DNA of 53,362 nt, taken from assembly GCA_022773945.1 (NCBI GenBank), contig JALFNS010000016.1, positions 1 to 53,362 on the forward strand, in the 5' to 3' direction. Below are positions 42,276-50,120 of the stretch, in pieces. The notes beneath the pieces are model-generated. The model was given only the letters and a program-made list of their open reading frames with translations. It was not told the DNA's origin and made no database searches. Numbering within the stretch: the first letter of the stretch is position 1; every line of letters begins with the position of its first letter. The translations under genes and the position numbers were made by a program. The DNA comes from Clostridiales bacterium (GTDB taxonomy: Bacteria; Bacillota; Clostridia; Peptostreptococcales; Anaerovoracaceae).

Positions 42276-42940
42276 AAAATACTCCAGTTTATCGGTTCCC
42301 TGCCATTCGAGATCAGGAACTCGTTTGTTCTCGAGAAATAATTGCCTCCGAAAAATCCCCTGTGTGCAGACAGCGGACTCGGATGCGCGCCTGTTATTAT
42401 GCAGTGCGCCGGATTTGTTATAAGCTCCTTCTTGGCTCCCGCCTTAGCGCCCCAGAGAATGAACACTATGGGATCGCTCATATCATTGAGAATGCTTATT
42501 ATTCTGTCGGTGAAAACCTCCCAGCCTTTGCCTTTGTGAGAATTCGCCTCGTGGGCACGCACCGTCAGCGATGCGTTAAGCAGCAGCACGCCCTGACGCG
42601 CCCAGCCCTCCAGATTGCCGTGAGGCGGCGGCTCGATTCCCAGATCCGACTTCAGCTCCTTTCTTATGTTGACCAGCGACGGAGGTGCCGGAACTCCCTC
42701 CGGTACGGAGAAGCAGAGTCCGTGCGCCTGTCCCGGCTCATGATACGGATCCTGCCCCAGAATAACCGCCTTAACCTCCTCGGGAGGCGTCAGCCTGAGG
42801 GCGTTAAAAACATGATGCATATCAGGATAAACTGTCTCTGCATCATATTCCTTCCTGAGAAACTCTCTCAGCTCGAGATAATAATCTTTTTTGAATTCTT
42901 CCGCCAGGAGCTCGTCCCAGCCGTTACCTATACTAACCAT
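42272..42940 (-). CDS. ung: uracil-DNA glycosylase
   Basis: UNG removes uracil from DNA. The 222-residue protein has the active-site loop L-G-Q-D-P-Y-H (D64, H67), F-S-V-P, the L-L-N-A-S-L-T-V motif and H-P-S-P-L-S-A, which holds the second catalytic His. The ATG at 42940 lacks a usable ribosome-binding site: TACACT (42947-42952) ends 6 nt upstream, implying a leaderless transcript. It is divergent from the DUF6873 gene and overlaps lysO. Confidence 0.95.
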   Translation of the reverse strand: MVSIGNGWDELLAEEFKKDYYLELREFLRKEYDAETVYPDMHHVFNALRLTPPEEVKAVILGQDPYHEPGQAHGLCFSVPEGVPAPPSLVNIRKELKSDLGIEPPPHGNLEGWARQGVLLLNASLTVRAHEANSHKGKGWEVFTDRIISILNDMSDPIVFILWGAKAGAKKELITNPAHCIITGAHPSPLSAHRGFFGGNYFSRTNEFLISNGREPINWSIL

Positions 42941-42946
42941 GCCTCA

Positions 42947-42975
42947 AGTGTATCACATCAGACGTATAACGTCCA
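42947..42975 (-). promoter_or_regulatory. ung promoter, predicted leaderless
   Basis: Minus-strand TGGACG (42970-42975), 17 bp, and an extended -10 TGATACACT (TACACT at 42947-42952), then 6 nt to the ATG. Its -35 box directly abuts that of the divergent DUF6873 promoter. Confidence 0.55.
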
Positions 42976-43004
42976 TTTACTAATTCCCGATTTCGTGTTA
43001 TACC
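42976..43004 (+). promoter_or_regulatory. promoter of the DUF6873 gene, predicted leaderless
   Basis: TTTACT (42976-42981) and TATACC (42999-43004) are separated by 17 bp, and the ATG at 43012 is 7 nt further on without a Shine-Dalgarno sequence. Confidence 0.5.
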
Positions 43005-43011
43005 TATATGT

Positions 43012-43821
43012 ATGAAGCAGACATATTTATCGAGACTGGCCGGAAGGCCGCTTACAGAATTCCTTCATAAGCAAGGTTACAACGTCAACTACGTTACGGA
43101 AATCGGACTCATATCCGGCGAGACAACCCACCCCGAGAGGCTACTGGCACTGCGGGGCAATGTAGATTACAAGGTGGACCCCCGAATCGCCACACATGCG
43201 GATGTATACATGTGTCAGCTGGGGCTGTGGGACGAAGCCGGAATTTTCATGGGCGACAGGGACAAACTGGGACCCGTGTACCCTGCGGATATAATATACA
43301 ACGCAGTCTGCACCAGAGACTATTTCATTCATTTCATACAGCATACCGACGAGGAGCTTGTTGATGCTGTCATGACCTGGAGACGCGATCTGGCTCTTCA
43401 CGACATTATCAGGGCCACCTCCGGCAAGGAATCCGGACACCATCTCCCCGACGAGGAAGAAATGAAAATCGTGGGAGTGAGTCAGGGCTACAGCAGGTGT
43501 TCCTGCCTGCCCGTGGACAACACCTCCTTCATCACAGCCGACAGAGGTCTGGCAGGCATACTCGAAAACCAGGGAGCCTCAGTGCTTCTCATAGAAACGG
43601 GACACATCCTCCTCCCCGGCTACAACTGCGGCTTCATCGGAGGCTGCGGCGGCAGCATATATCTTGAGGACGGAACCAGAGCCATCGTTTTCAACGGCAA
43701 CCTGGGAGAACATCCGGACTGCGACAGGATAGAGGAATTCATCAAATGCAGAAACATAATCCCCGTATGGTTTGACGACTACCCTCTCGAGGATATAGGA
43801 AGCATATTCGCCACGGAGTAA
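43012..43821 (+). CDS. DUF6873 family GME-fold protein
   Basis: The protein has 269 residues. V-S-Q-G-Y-S-R-C-S-C-L-P-V, F-I-T-A-D-R-G-L, L-L-I-E-T-G-H-I-L-L-P-G-Y-N-C-G-F-I-G-G and F-N-G-N-L match the pattern I associate with DUF6873, which is related in fold to guanidino-group-modifying enzymes such as DDAH. The usual catalytic H and C positions are not obvious, so enzyme activity is uncertain. It has a predicted leaderless start and is followed 5 bp later by the radical SAM gene. Confidence 0.75.
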   Translation: MKQTYLSRLAGRPLTEFLHKQGYNVNYVTEIGLISGETTHPERLLALRGNVDYKVDPRIATHADVYMCQLGLWDEAGIFMGDRDKLGPVYPADIIYNAVCTRDYFIHFIQHTDEELVDAVMTWRRDLALHDIIRATSGKESGHHLPDEEEMKIVGVSQGYSRCSCLPVDNTSFITADRGLAGILENQGASVLLIETGHILLPGYNCGFIGGCGGSIYLEDGTRAIVFNGNLGEHPDCDRIEEFIKCRNIIPVWFDDYPLEDIGSIFATE

Positions 43822-43826
43822 AAGCT

Positions 43827-44870
43827 ATGAAGAAACACGCCATAATACCGATTTTCATCCCTCACATGGGCTGTCCCAATGATTGCGTATTCTGCAATCA
43901 GAAGGCGATAACGGCCAGAACCGACGAGGTCAGCCCTGAGGATGTGAGAAACACAATAGAAACCTACCTGCCCACACTGCAGTGTCGCGGCCTGGAAACA
44001 ATTGAGGTCGCTTTTTTCGGTGGAAGTTTCACGGGAATTCCCATGGAGGACCAGTCGGCATTTCTCGCAGTGGCACAGGAATACAAACAGGCGGGCATTA
44101 TAGATAAGATTCACCTCTCGACCAGACCGGACTATATCAGCGAGGAGATTCTTGATAATCTGAAGAGTTTCGATACTGACACCATTGAACTGGGAATCCA
44201 GTCCTTCGACGATGAGGTTCTTCTGGCCTCAAACAGAGGCCACACCTCCGAGGATTCGCGTCGCGCCTGCTCAATGATTAAGGAATACGGTTTCGAGCTG
44301 GGAATCCAGCTGATGATAGGGCTGCCGGAAGACAGCATGGAGAAGTGTATCTACTCCGCCCGTGAGGCTGTCAGAATGCAGCCTTCGATAGCCCGTCTCT
44401 ATCCCACAATAGTGCTCAGTGACACCGAGCTTCTTCGCATGTACAGAGAAGGCAGCTACCATGCCCTCACTACTGAAGAGGCTGTGGATATAACCTCCGC
44501 CATGTACAGAATAATCGCGGGAGCCGGTATCAACATCATACGAGTGGGACTGAAGAGCACGGACCTTATTACCGAAGGCGGCGAGATTCAGGGTCACACC
44601 TACCACCCGGCCTTTCGCCAGCTTGTTCAGGGCCGCATAGCCCGGGAGGATCTGGAGGCTCAGCTTCCGCCAATACTCGAACAGACCGACTCCGTGGACT
44701 TCTTTTCATCAGGCAAGTTCTTCTCCGACATGATAGGAAACAGCCGGCGCAACAAGGAATATTTCGAAAACAAATACCCCCACGTAACCTTCCGCTTCAG
44801 GCGGGATGATTCCCTGGGGGATATGGTTTTCGTCGCCGCACCTTCGCCGCGCAAAGGCAGGAGACTATAA
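43827..44870 (+). CDS. Elp3-like radical SAM protein
   Basis: The protein has 347 residues after a CGGAG ribosome-binding site. The iron-sulfur motif is C16-P-N-D-C20-V-F-C23, followed by F-F-G-G-S-F-T-G-I and S-T-R-P-D-Y-I, E-L-G-I-Q-S-F-D. These are the Elp3/MiaB-like radical SAM signatures, as in clostridial radical SAM proteins with a Radical_SAM_C part. There is no acetyltransferase domain, so it is not a full Elp3. The role is unknown; tRNA modification is possible. It shares its last 6 bp with the converging CmpB-like gene. Confidence 0.85.
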   Translation: MKKHAIIPIFIPHMGCPNDCVFCNQKAITARTDEVSPEDVRNTIETYLPTLQCRGLETIEVAFFGGSFTGIPMEDQSAFLAVAQEYKQAGIIDKIHLSTRPDYISEEILDNLKSFDTDTIELGIQSFDDEVLLASNRGHTSEDSRRACSMIKEYGFELGIQLMIGLPEDSMEKCIYSAREAVRMQPSIARLYPTIVLSDTELLRMYREGSYHALTTEEAVDITSAMYRIIAGAGINIIRVGLKSTDLITEGGEIQGHTYHPAFRQLVQGRIAREDLEAQLPPILEQTDSVDFFSSGKFFSDMIGNSRRNKEYFENKYPHVTFRFRRDDSLGDMVFVAAPSPRKGRRL

Positions 44871-45638
44871 AAGTCGTTTTTTTATGTTTTCCTCGGCCTC
44901 TTCAAGCTTCTGTTTCTGGTGTTCAACAGATCGCTCTATAAACTTCTCAAGGTGTTCTCTGATAGGCGTCTCTGAGTGAAATGCCAGCAGAAACCTGTGC
45001 TTCTCCTCCAGTTCTTCTCTTCGCTCCCTGATAAAGTCCTTGAGTTCCTCATATCTGATAACAAGCTCCTTCTCTTCGGCGAAGCTTCGTATCTTTGACG
45101 AGAGATTCAGTGAATAACCCAAGTCTGTAGCGAACACTCCGAAGAACATTCCTATGAAGAAGGAAAAAGCCAGATGATTTGACAGCCACATCACCCAGTC
45201 GATAACGTGTGTATTGACCGTGAAGTAATAAACTGTTCCCAGCGCTCCCCATATAACCGTGAATTTAGGACATATTATGCCTTTGACATTAAGCTTTTCT
45301 CTGCTGTAATCCCACAGTTTGACCTTCATACCCTTCACGAATACGAGTCCTGCAATATACTCTATTACAGTCATTGTCACCGCCATTATTACGAACACCA
45401 TCGCAATGTTGACAAATATATTACTCGTCTCGAAGCTCATAATGAAGCAGGACATGACGAACATTCCCCAGAGGCCGAAACCGTACAGCGGCAGATAGGG
45501 TCCCACGAGAAACCCGGGATTTATCCATTTTCTCTGAGGATTGTTTGACGATACAAATCTTCTGAAAAGCAGCTCGGCACACCAGCCAAGACAGCTTCCT
45601 ATAAAAAACAGAAACGCGAATATTAAAAGAAAATTCAC
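44865..45638 (-). CDS. CmpB-like putative ABC transporter permease (membrane protein)
   Basis: The protein has 257 residues starting at GTG after AAAGGGG. About five to six membrane helices occupy residues 1-185 with G-W-C-A-E-L-L-F, N-P-G-F-L-V-G-P-Y-L-P-L-Y-G and V-I-E-Y-I-A-G, the ABC_trans_CmpB family pattern. The last 70 residues form a charged coiled coil ending in K-K-R-L-L. Despite the family name no ATPase partner is nearby. It lies 23 bp after pgeF. Confidence 0.8.
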   Translation of the reverse strand: MNFLLIFAFLFFIGSCLGWCAELLFRRFVSSNNPQRKWINPGFLVGPYLPLYGFGLWGMFVMSCFIMSFETSNIFVNIAMVFVIMAVTMTVIEYIAGLVFVKGMKVKLWDYSREKLNVKGIICPKFTVIWGALGTVYYFTVNTHVIDWVMWLSNHLAFSFFIGMFFGVFATDLGYSLNLSSKIRSFAEEKELVIRYEELKDFIRERREELEEKHRFLLAFHSETPIREHLEKFIERSVEHQKQKLEEAEENIKKRLL

Positions 45639-45661
45639 CCTTTACCCCTTTCCTGATTCAT

Positions 45662-46354
45662 TTACAGTATGCAGATTCCCGCACCCATCCTCATGTATGT
45701 TCCTCCCTCGCGTCTGTAGGAGCAGAACATTTCAGGCTCGCAGTAGGTGCAGTGACCGTCATCGCTTATGTTTACGGACGGCACGCCGGCATCTTCAAGC
45801 TGGCGCCTGATTATGGCCTTCAGATCCATCATGTTGTTCTCCGTGAAGGAATAGCCCCATTCCAGGTTAAAGGCTCTTATAACCTCATCCCCCACTTCGA
45901 AGCAGCACCTGCTTATGGACGGCCCTATGTGAACCCTGAGATTCTCCGGAGATATTCCGTAGAGTGAAACCATTCGCCTTACCGTCTGAGGACATATTCC
46001 CGCCAGAGTTCCTCTCCACCCGGAGTGAACCATGCCCACCGCATCACCTTTATTGTGAGCGAAGTAAACGGGCGGACAGTCAGCGTGCACCGTGGTTAGA
46101 AGCACGTTTTTCTCCCGTGTCACCGTCCCGTCCGTTGATGGAAGGCTGATGCTGTCTCCGCGAATCATATCACCGGTGATGTCACATACGGTCGCTTCGT
46201 GCACCTGCTGAGGAAACACCCTGAAGGCCTTCTCCAGACCCAGCTCGCTAAAAAGCTCCTCATTATTGTAAGGCGAACCTTCAACGGCTCCCTCCTTAGT
46301 TGAGAAGAAAGCCTTTATTCCCGGTATATCTTCGAAAATCTCCAGATACTTCAT
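45662..46354 (-). CDS. pgeF: PgeF/YfiH (LACC1-like) multi-copper-type purine nucleoside enzyme
   Basis: The protein has 230 residues. T-V-H-A-D-C-P-P-V, V-H-S-G-W-R-G-T and I-G-P-S-I-S-R-C-C-F-E-V-G supply the conserved His/Cys zinc site of the family. These proteins are annotated as polyphenol oxidases but act on purine nucleosides and edit peptidoglycan precursors in E. coli. It lies between MATE (3-bp gap) and the CmpB-like gene, possibly within a long transcript from operator site C. Confidence 0.9.
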   Translation of the reverse strand: MKYLEIFEDIPGIKAFFSTKEGAVEGSPYNNEELFSELGLEKAFRVFPQQVHEATVCDITGDMIRGDSISLPSTDGTVTREKNVLLTTVHADCPPVYFAHNKGDAVGMVHSGWRGTLAGICPQTVRRMVSLYGISPENLRVHIGPSISRCCFEVGDEVIRAFNLEWGYSFTENNMMDLKAIIRRQLEDAGVPSVNISDDGHCTYCEPEMFCSYRREGGTYMRMGAGICIL

Positions 46355-46357
46355 AGT

Positions 46358-47704
46358 CTATTCTCCCAGAATCTTGTAGTTGTACTTCCTGCTGTATTTT
46401 CTCAGGAGCAGGAATGAAAGTCCAAGTGTAAGTATATCGCCGAAAGGCAGTGCCAGCCATGCGCCGTCCATTCCCATAAGCTCCGGCAGTATCAGCAGAC
46501 CTGCCAATAGGAACACCAGCCCTCTGGCGATGGCTATAACAGTGGACACAAGTCCGTTGCCGTAAGCGGTGAACATGTTCGATGCGAAAACGTTGATGCC
46601 TATTACCAGCAAAGACAGAGAAACTATGCGCAGGCCGTTCGAACTCATTTCGAAGAGCTCGCTTCCCGGTCTCTCATATATCATAGTGAGAGGCTCCGCC
46701 AGAATGAAACACAAGGCTGCTATGGCCACCGATGCCACAAGCATATACTTCTTCGTGTATTTCATCACCTTGTTGATTCTGTCTGTCATACCCGCACCGT
46801 ACCAGTAGCTTATGAGCGGCGTGACTCCCACGCTGTATCCCATGTGTACGGACATGAAGAAGTAATGAATATTCAGCACTATGGCCGCTGCAGCCACTCC
46901 TGTCTCTCCCGCCAGTCTGACTACAATCATATTATAGCAGAAGACCATAATTCCGGCAGCGCTTTCGTTGACTAATTCAGGGGAACCGTTAACGAAGCTG
47001 TGACCTATATATCTGAAGTCAGGGTGGAACCTGCTGAATGAAAGACGTGTCTTGGCGAAGAGGAAGTACCCCAGTCCTGTCAGCGCCGTCATCCAGAGTC
47101 CGCCCACATTGGCCACTGCAGCACCTGCAAGTCCCATATGAAGAGGTCCCATGAGAATGATGTCCAGTCCTAGGTGAGTCACACCTCCTCCGATGTATAG
47201 AAATATGGTGAATGCCGGCTTGCCGTCAACCCTTATGAAAAACTCGAAGAGTACTCCGAGAAATGCCGCCGGACAGCCCCATACGAATATCTTGAGGAAG
47301 AGAGCGCAGTCCTTGGCCAGCAGCTCCGTGGCTCCCAGCACGTCCACGACAGGATCCATGAAAATGAACATCAAAAGGGTGGCTCCGCATCCCAGAGCCA
47401 GCCCGAATACACATATGAAAGTGAATTTGCTGTCAGCCTCCCTCATGTTGCCTTTGCCCATCTCTATGGCAACGAGGGCGCTGGATCCGGCGGCCAACAT
47501 TACTGCCACGCCCCACATAAGTCCCTGCACGGGATATGCTATGTTAATGGCCGCCAGTCCTTCTTCTCCCACATAATTAGCTACGAAAATGGAATCAATC
47601 GTGTAGTAGAGAGCCATCACCACCATCATCAGAACCGATGGCCATACGAAGCCTGCGAATTTCTTAGCCGTAAGCTCTCCATTATAAATATCTTCCGAAT
47701 GCAT
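46358..47704 (-). CDS. MATE family efflux transporter
   Basis: The protein has 448 residues and 12 predicted helices, with AAAGGAA before the ATG. It has the MATE start F-V-W-P-S-V-L-M-M-V-V-M-A-L-Y-Y-T-I-D-S-I-F-V and two repeated six-helix halves. It starts 10 bp after the dehydrogenase copy 2 gene, so it is probably co-transcribed from the operator C promoter. It might export the dehydrogenase product or a toxic analogue (inference). Confidence 0.9.
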   Translation of the reverse strand: MHSEDIYNGELTAKKFAGFVWPSVLMMVVMALYYTIDSIFVANYVGEEGLAAINIAYPVQGLMWGVAVMLAAGSSALVAIEMGKGNMREADSKFTFICVFGLALGCGATLLMFIFMDPVVDVLGATELLAKDCALFLKIFVWGCPAAFLGVLFEFFIRVDGKPAFTIFLYIGGGVTHLGLDIILMGPLHMGLAGAAVANVGGLWMTALTGLGYFLFAKTRLSFSRFHPDFRYIGHSFVNGSPELVNESAAGIMVFCYNMIVVRLAGETGVAAAAIVLNIHYFFMSVHMGYSVGVTPLISYWYGAGMTDRINKVMKYTKKYMLVASVAIAALCFILAEPLTMIYERPGSELFEMSSNGLRIVSLSLLVIGINVFASNMFTAYGNGLVSTVIAIARGLVFLLAGLLILPELMGMDGAWLALPFGDILTLGLSFLLLRKYSRKYNYKILGE

Positions 47705-47714
47705 AAATTCCTTT

Positions 47715-49007
47715 CTAGATTTCTTTTATCTCCGTGCCCAGGGTTATTCCCAGTTTCTCAGCATACTCGAAATACCTGTCCACCTGCTTCTGGTTTATCA
47801 TATCCGAGGAGATAACTCCCGACATTCCGTCGAAGGATCCGTCCAGGAAGAGCTTGGAGAAGAGATATCCTCCCTGTCCCGTCAGATACATCTCACCTGT
47901 CATTCCCGCTCTCTCGAAGGATTCCACGAATCCCGGCGCATTGACGTGAGTCTCCACGAGAATGTCCTTGCCATCCTTCTTGCCGTATGCTTCTATAACC
48001 ATGCATCCCGAATCGAGAGCCAGTCCTTCATCTATTATCTCCTGTATTTCCTCTCTGTACTTCGGAGCCGGAGGAATATGACTGAGAACGAAATCAAACG
48101 GCACAATCTTCATGCCATTGAAATCCTCCTCCTCGTGGCTGAGAAGTCCTGCTTCGTAGAGAGGCTTGGCGAAATCCATTCCGGCGCCCGCATACTTGAA
48201 GTAGGCGTTCTTCACACCCTTGAAGTGTGTGTCCTTGTTAAAAGAGTACTGAAGCGGCTCGTCGTGACAGTGTTCCCTGAACACTATAGGTTCATCGTTT
48301 TCCACAAACTTTCTCACCACATCATCACCGAAGGAGTGAGTATTGACCAGCTTACCGTCCTTGAGAGCTATAGCTACCTCGCTCATATCCGTCAGAGCCG
48401 TTATCGGCGACCACCAGAACGGCTGGAAACGCTTCGCATATGCGCCCTCCCAGACGAAGTTGTATATTGTCTCACAGGAATCCAGATATCTCATGGATTT
48501 CTTCGTAGCCGCACAGATAAGTCCCGGCGCCGAGCCTGTGCCGAAGAGGCATAGTTTGCCTATCTCTTCAAACTTAGGACCGTATACATAGTACATCGCG
48601 CAAAGGCTTCTGTACCAGTTGAGAGTGGATTCGTCATCAACATCAGGTTCTTCAGGATGAGCCTTTCTTTCTTCGCTGTTGAGCCATTTGTTATATAGAG
48701 AGATTGTCCCTGCGTAATCCTGATAGTGTGCCTTCACTGCCAGAGCCGCATCGAGAACATTCTCAGTGCACTCCAGAGGAAGACCGTTTATTATAAGGTC
48801 GACACCTTCTGCCGCCGCGATAATACTGTCCAGATCATGTGCATCCACCTGAGCGCCTCTGCCCTTCTTAAGCTTAGCCACCAGGCTTTCAACTGCTTTA
48901 ACGTCATAATCCGCGCAAACGATTTCTTTAACTTCAGGTTCTTCGTCCAATCTCCTGGCTGCTGCACTTCCCTGTGCGCCAACGCCTAAAACGAGTACCT
49001 TCATCAT
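47715..49007 (-). CDS. saccharopine dehydrogenase-family oxidoreductase, copy 2
   Basis: The protein has 430 residues; the ATG follows GAGGTG. V-L-V-L-G-V-G-A-Q-G-S forms the Rossmann loop and A-D-Y-D ends the second strand. G-V-D-L-I-I-N-G-L-P, G-T-G-S-A-P-G, F-Q-P-F-W-W-S-P and Y-L-T-G-Q-G-G-Y-L-F-S-K-L-F are all shared with copy 1. It has a longer insert near residues 105-130 (E-E-R-K-A-H-P-E-E-P). The catalytic substrate is unknown. The promoter holds operator C with the divergent AraC copy 2, and MATE follows on the same strand. Confidence 0.85.
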   Translation of the reverse strand: MMKVLVLGVGAQGSAAARRLDEEPEVKEIVCADYDVKAVESLVAKLKKGRGAQVDAHDLDSIIAAAEGVDLIINGLPLECTENVLDAALAVKAHYQDYAGTISLYNKWLNSEERKAHPEEPDVDDESTLNWYRSLCAMYYVYGPKFEEIGKLCLFGTGSAPGLICAATKKSMRYLDSCETIYNFVWEGAYAKRFQPFWWSPITALTDMSEVAIALKDGKLVNTHSFGDDVVRKFVENDEPIVFREHCHDEPLQYSFNKDTHFKGVKNAYFKYAGAGMDFAKPLYEAGLLSHEEEDFNGMKIVPFDFVLSHIPPAPKYREEIQEIIDEGLALDSGCMVIEAYGKKDGKDILVETHVNAPGFVESFERAGMTGEMYLTGQGGYLFSKLFLDGSFDGMSGVISSDMINQKQVDRYFEYAEKLGITLGTEIKEI

Positions 49008-49050
49008 AATTTCACCTCAAATCTTGTTTTCAGAATTATCGTTCACATAT

Positions 49051-49056
49051 ATTATC
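49051..49056 (-). promoter_or_regulatory. -10 box of dehydrogenase copy 2 promoter
   Basis: GATAAT on the minus strand is exactly 23 bp from operator C, as at sites A and B, again with no consensus -35 box. Confidence 0.65.
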
Positions 49057-49079
49057 ACCCCGAGCAATTTCCTAAACAG

Positions 49080-49126
49080 TAGCCGTTTTTTATGCAAATC
49101 CCATAGAGAAATCTGAAATTTGACTA
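49080..49126. promoter_or_regulatory. operator site C (47-bp inverted repeat)
   Basis: The left arm is TAGCCGTTTTTTA (49080-49092); the right arm on the minus strand is TAGTCAAATTTCA (49126-49114). The flank AACAGTAGCC is shared with site A. The right arm contains the -35 box of araC copy 2. Confidence 0.78.
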
Positions 49127-49148
49127 GTTTTTGTCTATATAGTATTAT
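49120..49148 (+). promoter_or_regulatory. leaderless promoter of araC-family regulator 2
   Basis: TTGACT (49120-49125), 17 bp, TATTAT (49143-49148), then 6 nt to the ATG at 49155 without a ribosome-binding site. The arrangement is the same as at araC copy 1. Confidence 0.72.
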
Positions 49149-49154
49149 CTGATT

Positions 49155-50120
49155 ATGAATAAATATTTTGCCACAGACGAACACATACCATATCCTGAAG
49201 GACTCACAACTCACGTGGAACTCTGTTCCCTGAGAAATTCACTTCCCCACTTTCACAAAACCTCTCTCGAGCTTGTATACTGCCTGCGGGGGCAGGTTTA
49301 TCTTGTCACGGGAGAGCAGAAGGTCCTTCTCAAGGAAGGATATATCTTCTCCGTTGATGCCAATGAGATTCACTATATGAGCAATCCTGCGGATGAGGAC
49401 AACCTTCTGCTTATATTCCATATGGATCTTACTGCACATGAAGGCTGTTTCTTTGACGGCGAAACTGTAATGTTCACCTGCGAGAGCACCCACATATACC
49501 CCTATCAGTATGAGGCTATGAACCATGTTAAGGATATCATACTGGCACTGGCCGCCGCAAGCTTCGGAGGCTATCTGGATTACGAATGCCGCACCGCAGA
49601 GGATAATCTGGCGGATACGCTCTGCAGGTATTTCGACTGGTACAATTACAACAACCAGGATGAATACATCAATCCCGATCTCCATGACAGATTCTACAGC
49701 TCCTTCAGCTACTGCATGAGACATTACCGGAACAAGATCACAGCATCGGAACTGGCGTCGAGAGAACATGTCAACCCCAACTACTTCTCACAGTTCCTCA
49801 CAACCACCGTGTTCAAAAGCTTCAGCTCCATGGTAAAGTACGTCAGGTGCTTCCGAGCTCACCATCTCCTTCTGGAGACGGATCTCCCCAACTATGAGAT
49901 AGCATATTCAGTCGGCTTCTCGGATCCCAAGTATTTCTACGCCGCATACGGCGAATGGTGGGGATGCTCACCCAAGAAAACCAGAAGCGCCGCCGATGCT
50001 CACGTACGCAACTGTCTTGCCGACAAAAAGAGCATTGACGTCATAGATGACACCAATGCTCTTAAAACAATCGAAAGCTATATTTCCCAGTGGCACATGA
50101 GAAAAATTCTGTTTCCCTGA
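49155..50120 (+). CDS. AraC-family transcriptional regulator, copy 2
   Basis: The protein has 321 residues. A cupin-like sensor domain (about 20-95: F-H-K-T-S-L-E-L-V-Y-C-L-R-G) and a C-terminal AraC double helix-turn-helix (about 178-275) with E-L-A-S-R-E-H-V-N-P-N-Y-F-S-Q-F and Y-S-V-G-F-S-D-P-K-Y-F are clear. It is similar to copy 1 along its whole length, including a final W-H-M-R-K-I-L. It probably controls the divergent dehydrogenase copy 2. The two regulators may cross-regulate because their operators are nearly the same. It ends one base before the converging cation efflux gene. Confidence 0.9.
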   Translation: MNKYFATDEHIPYPEGLTTHVELCSLRNSLPHFHKTSLELVYCLRGQVYLVTGEQKVLLKEGYIFSVDANEIHYMSNPADEDNLLLIFHMDLTAHEGCFFDGETVMFTCESTHIYPYQYEAMNHVKDIILALAAASFGGYLDYECRTAEDNLADTLCRYFDWYNYNNQDEYINPDLHDRFYSSFSYCMRHYRNKITASELASREHVNPNYFSQFLTTTVFKSFSSMVKYVRCFRAHHLLLETDLPNYEIAYSVGFSDPKYFYAAYGEWWGCSPKKTRSAADAHVRNCLADKKSIDVIDDTNALKTIESYISQWHMRKILFP

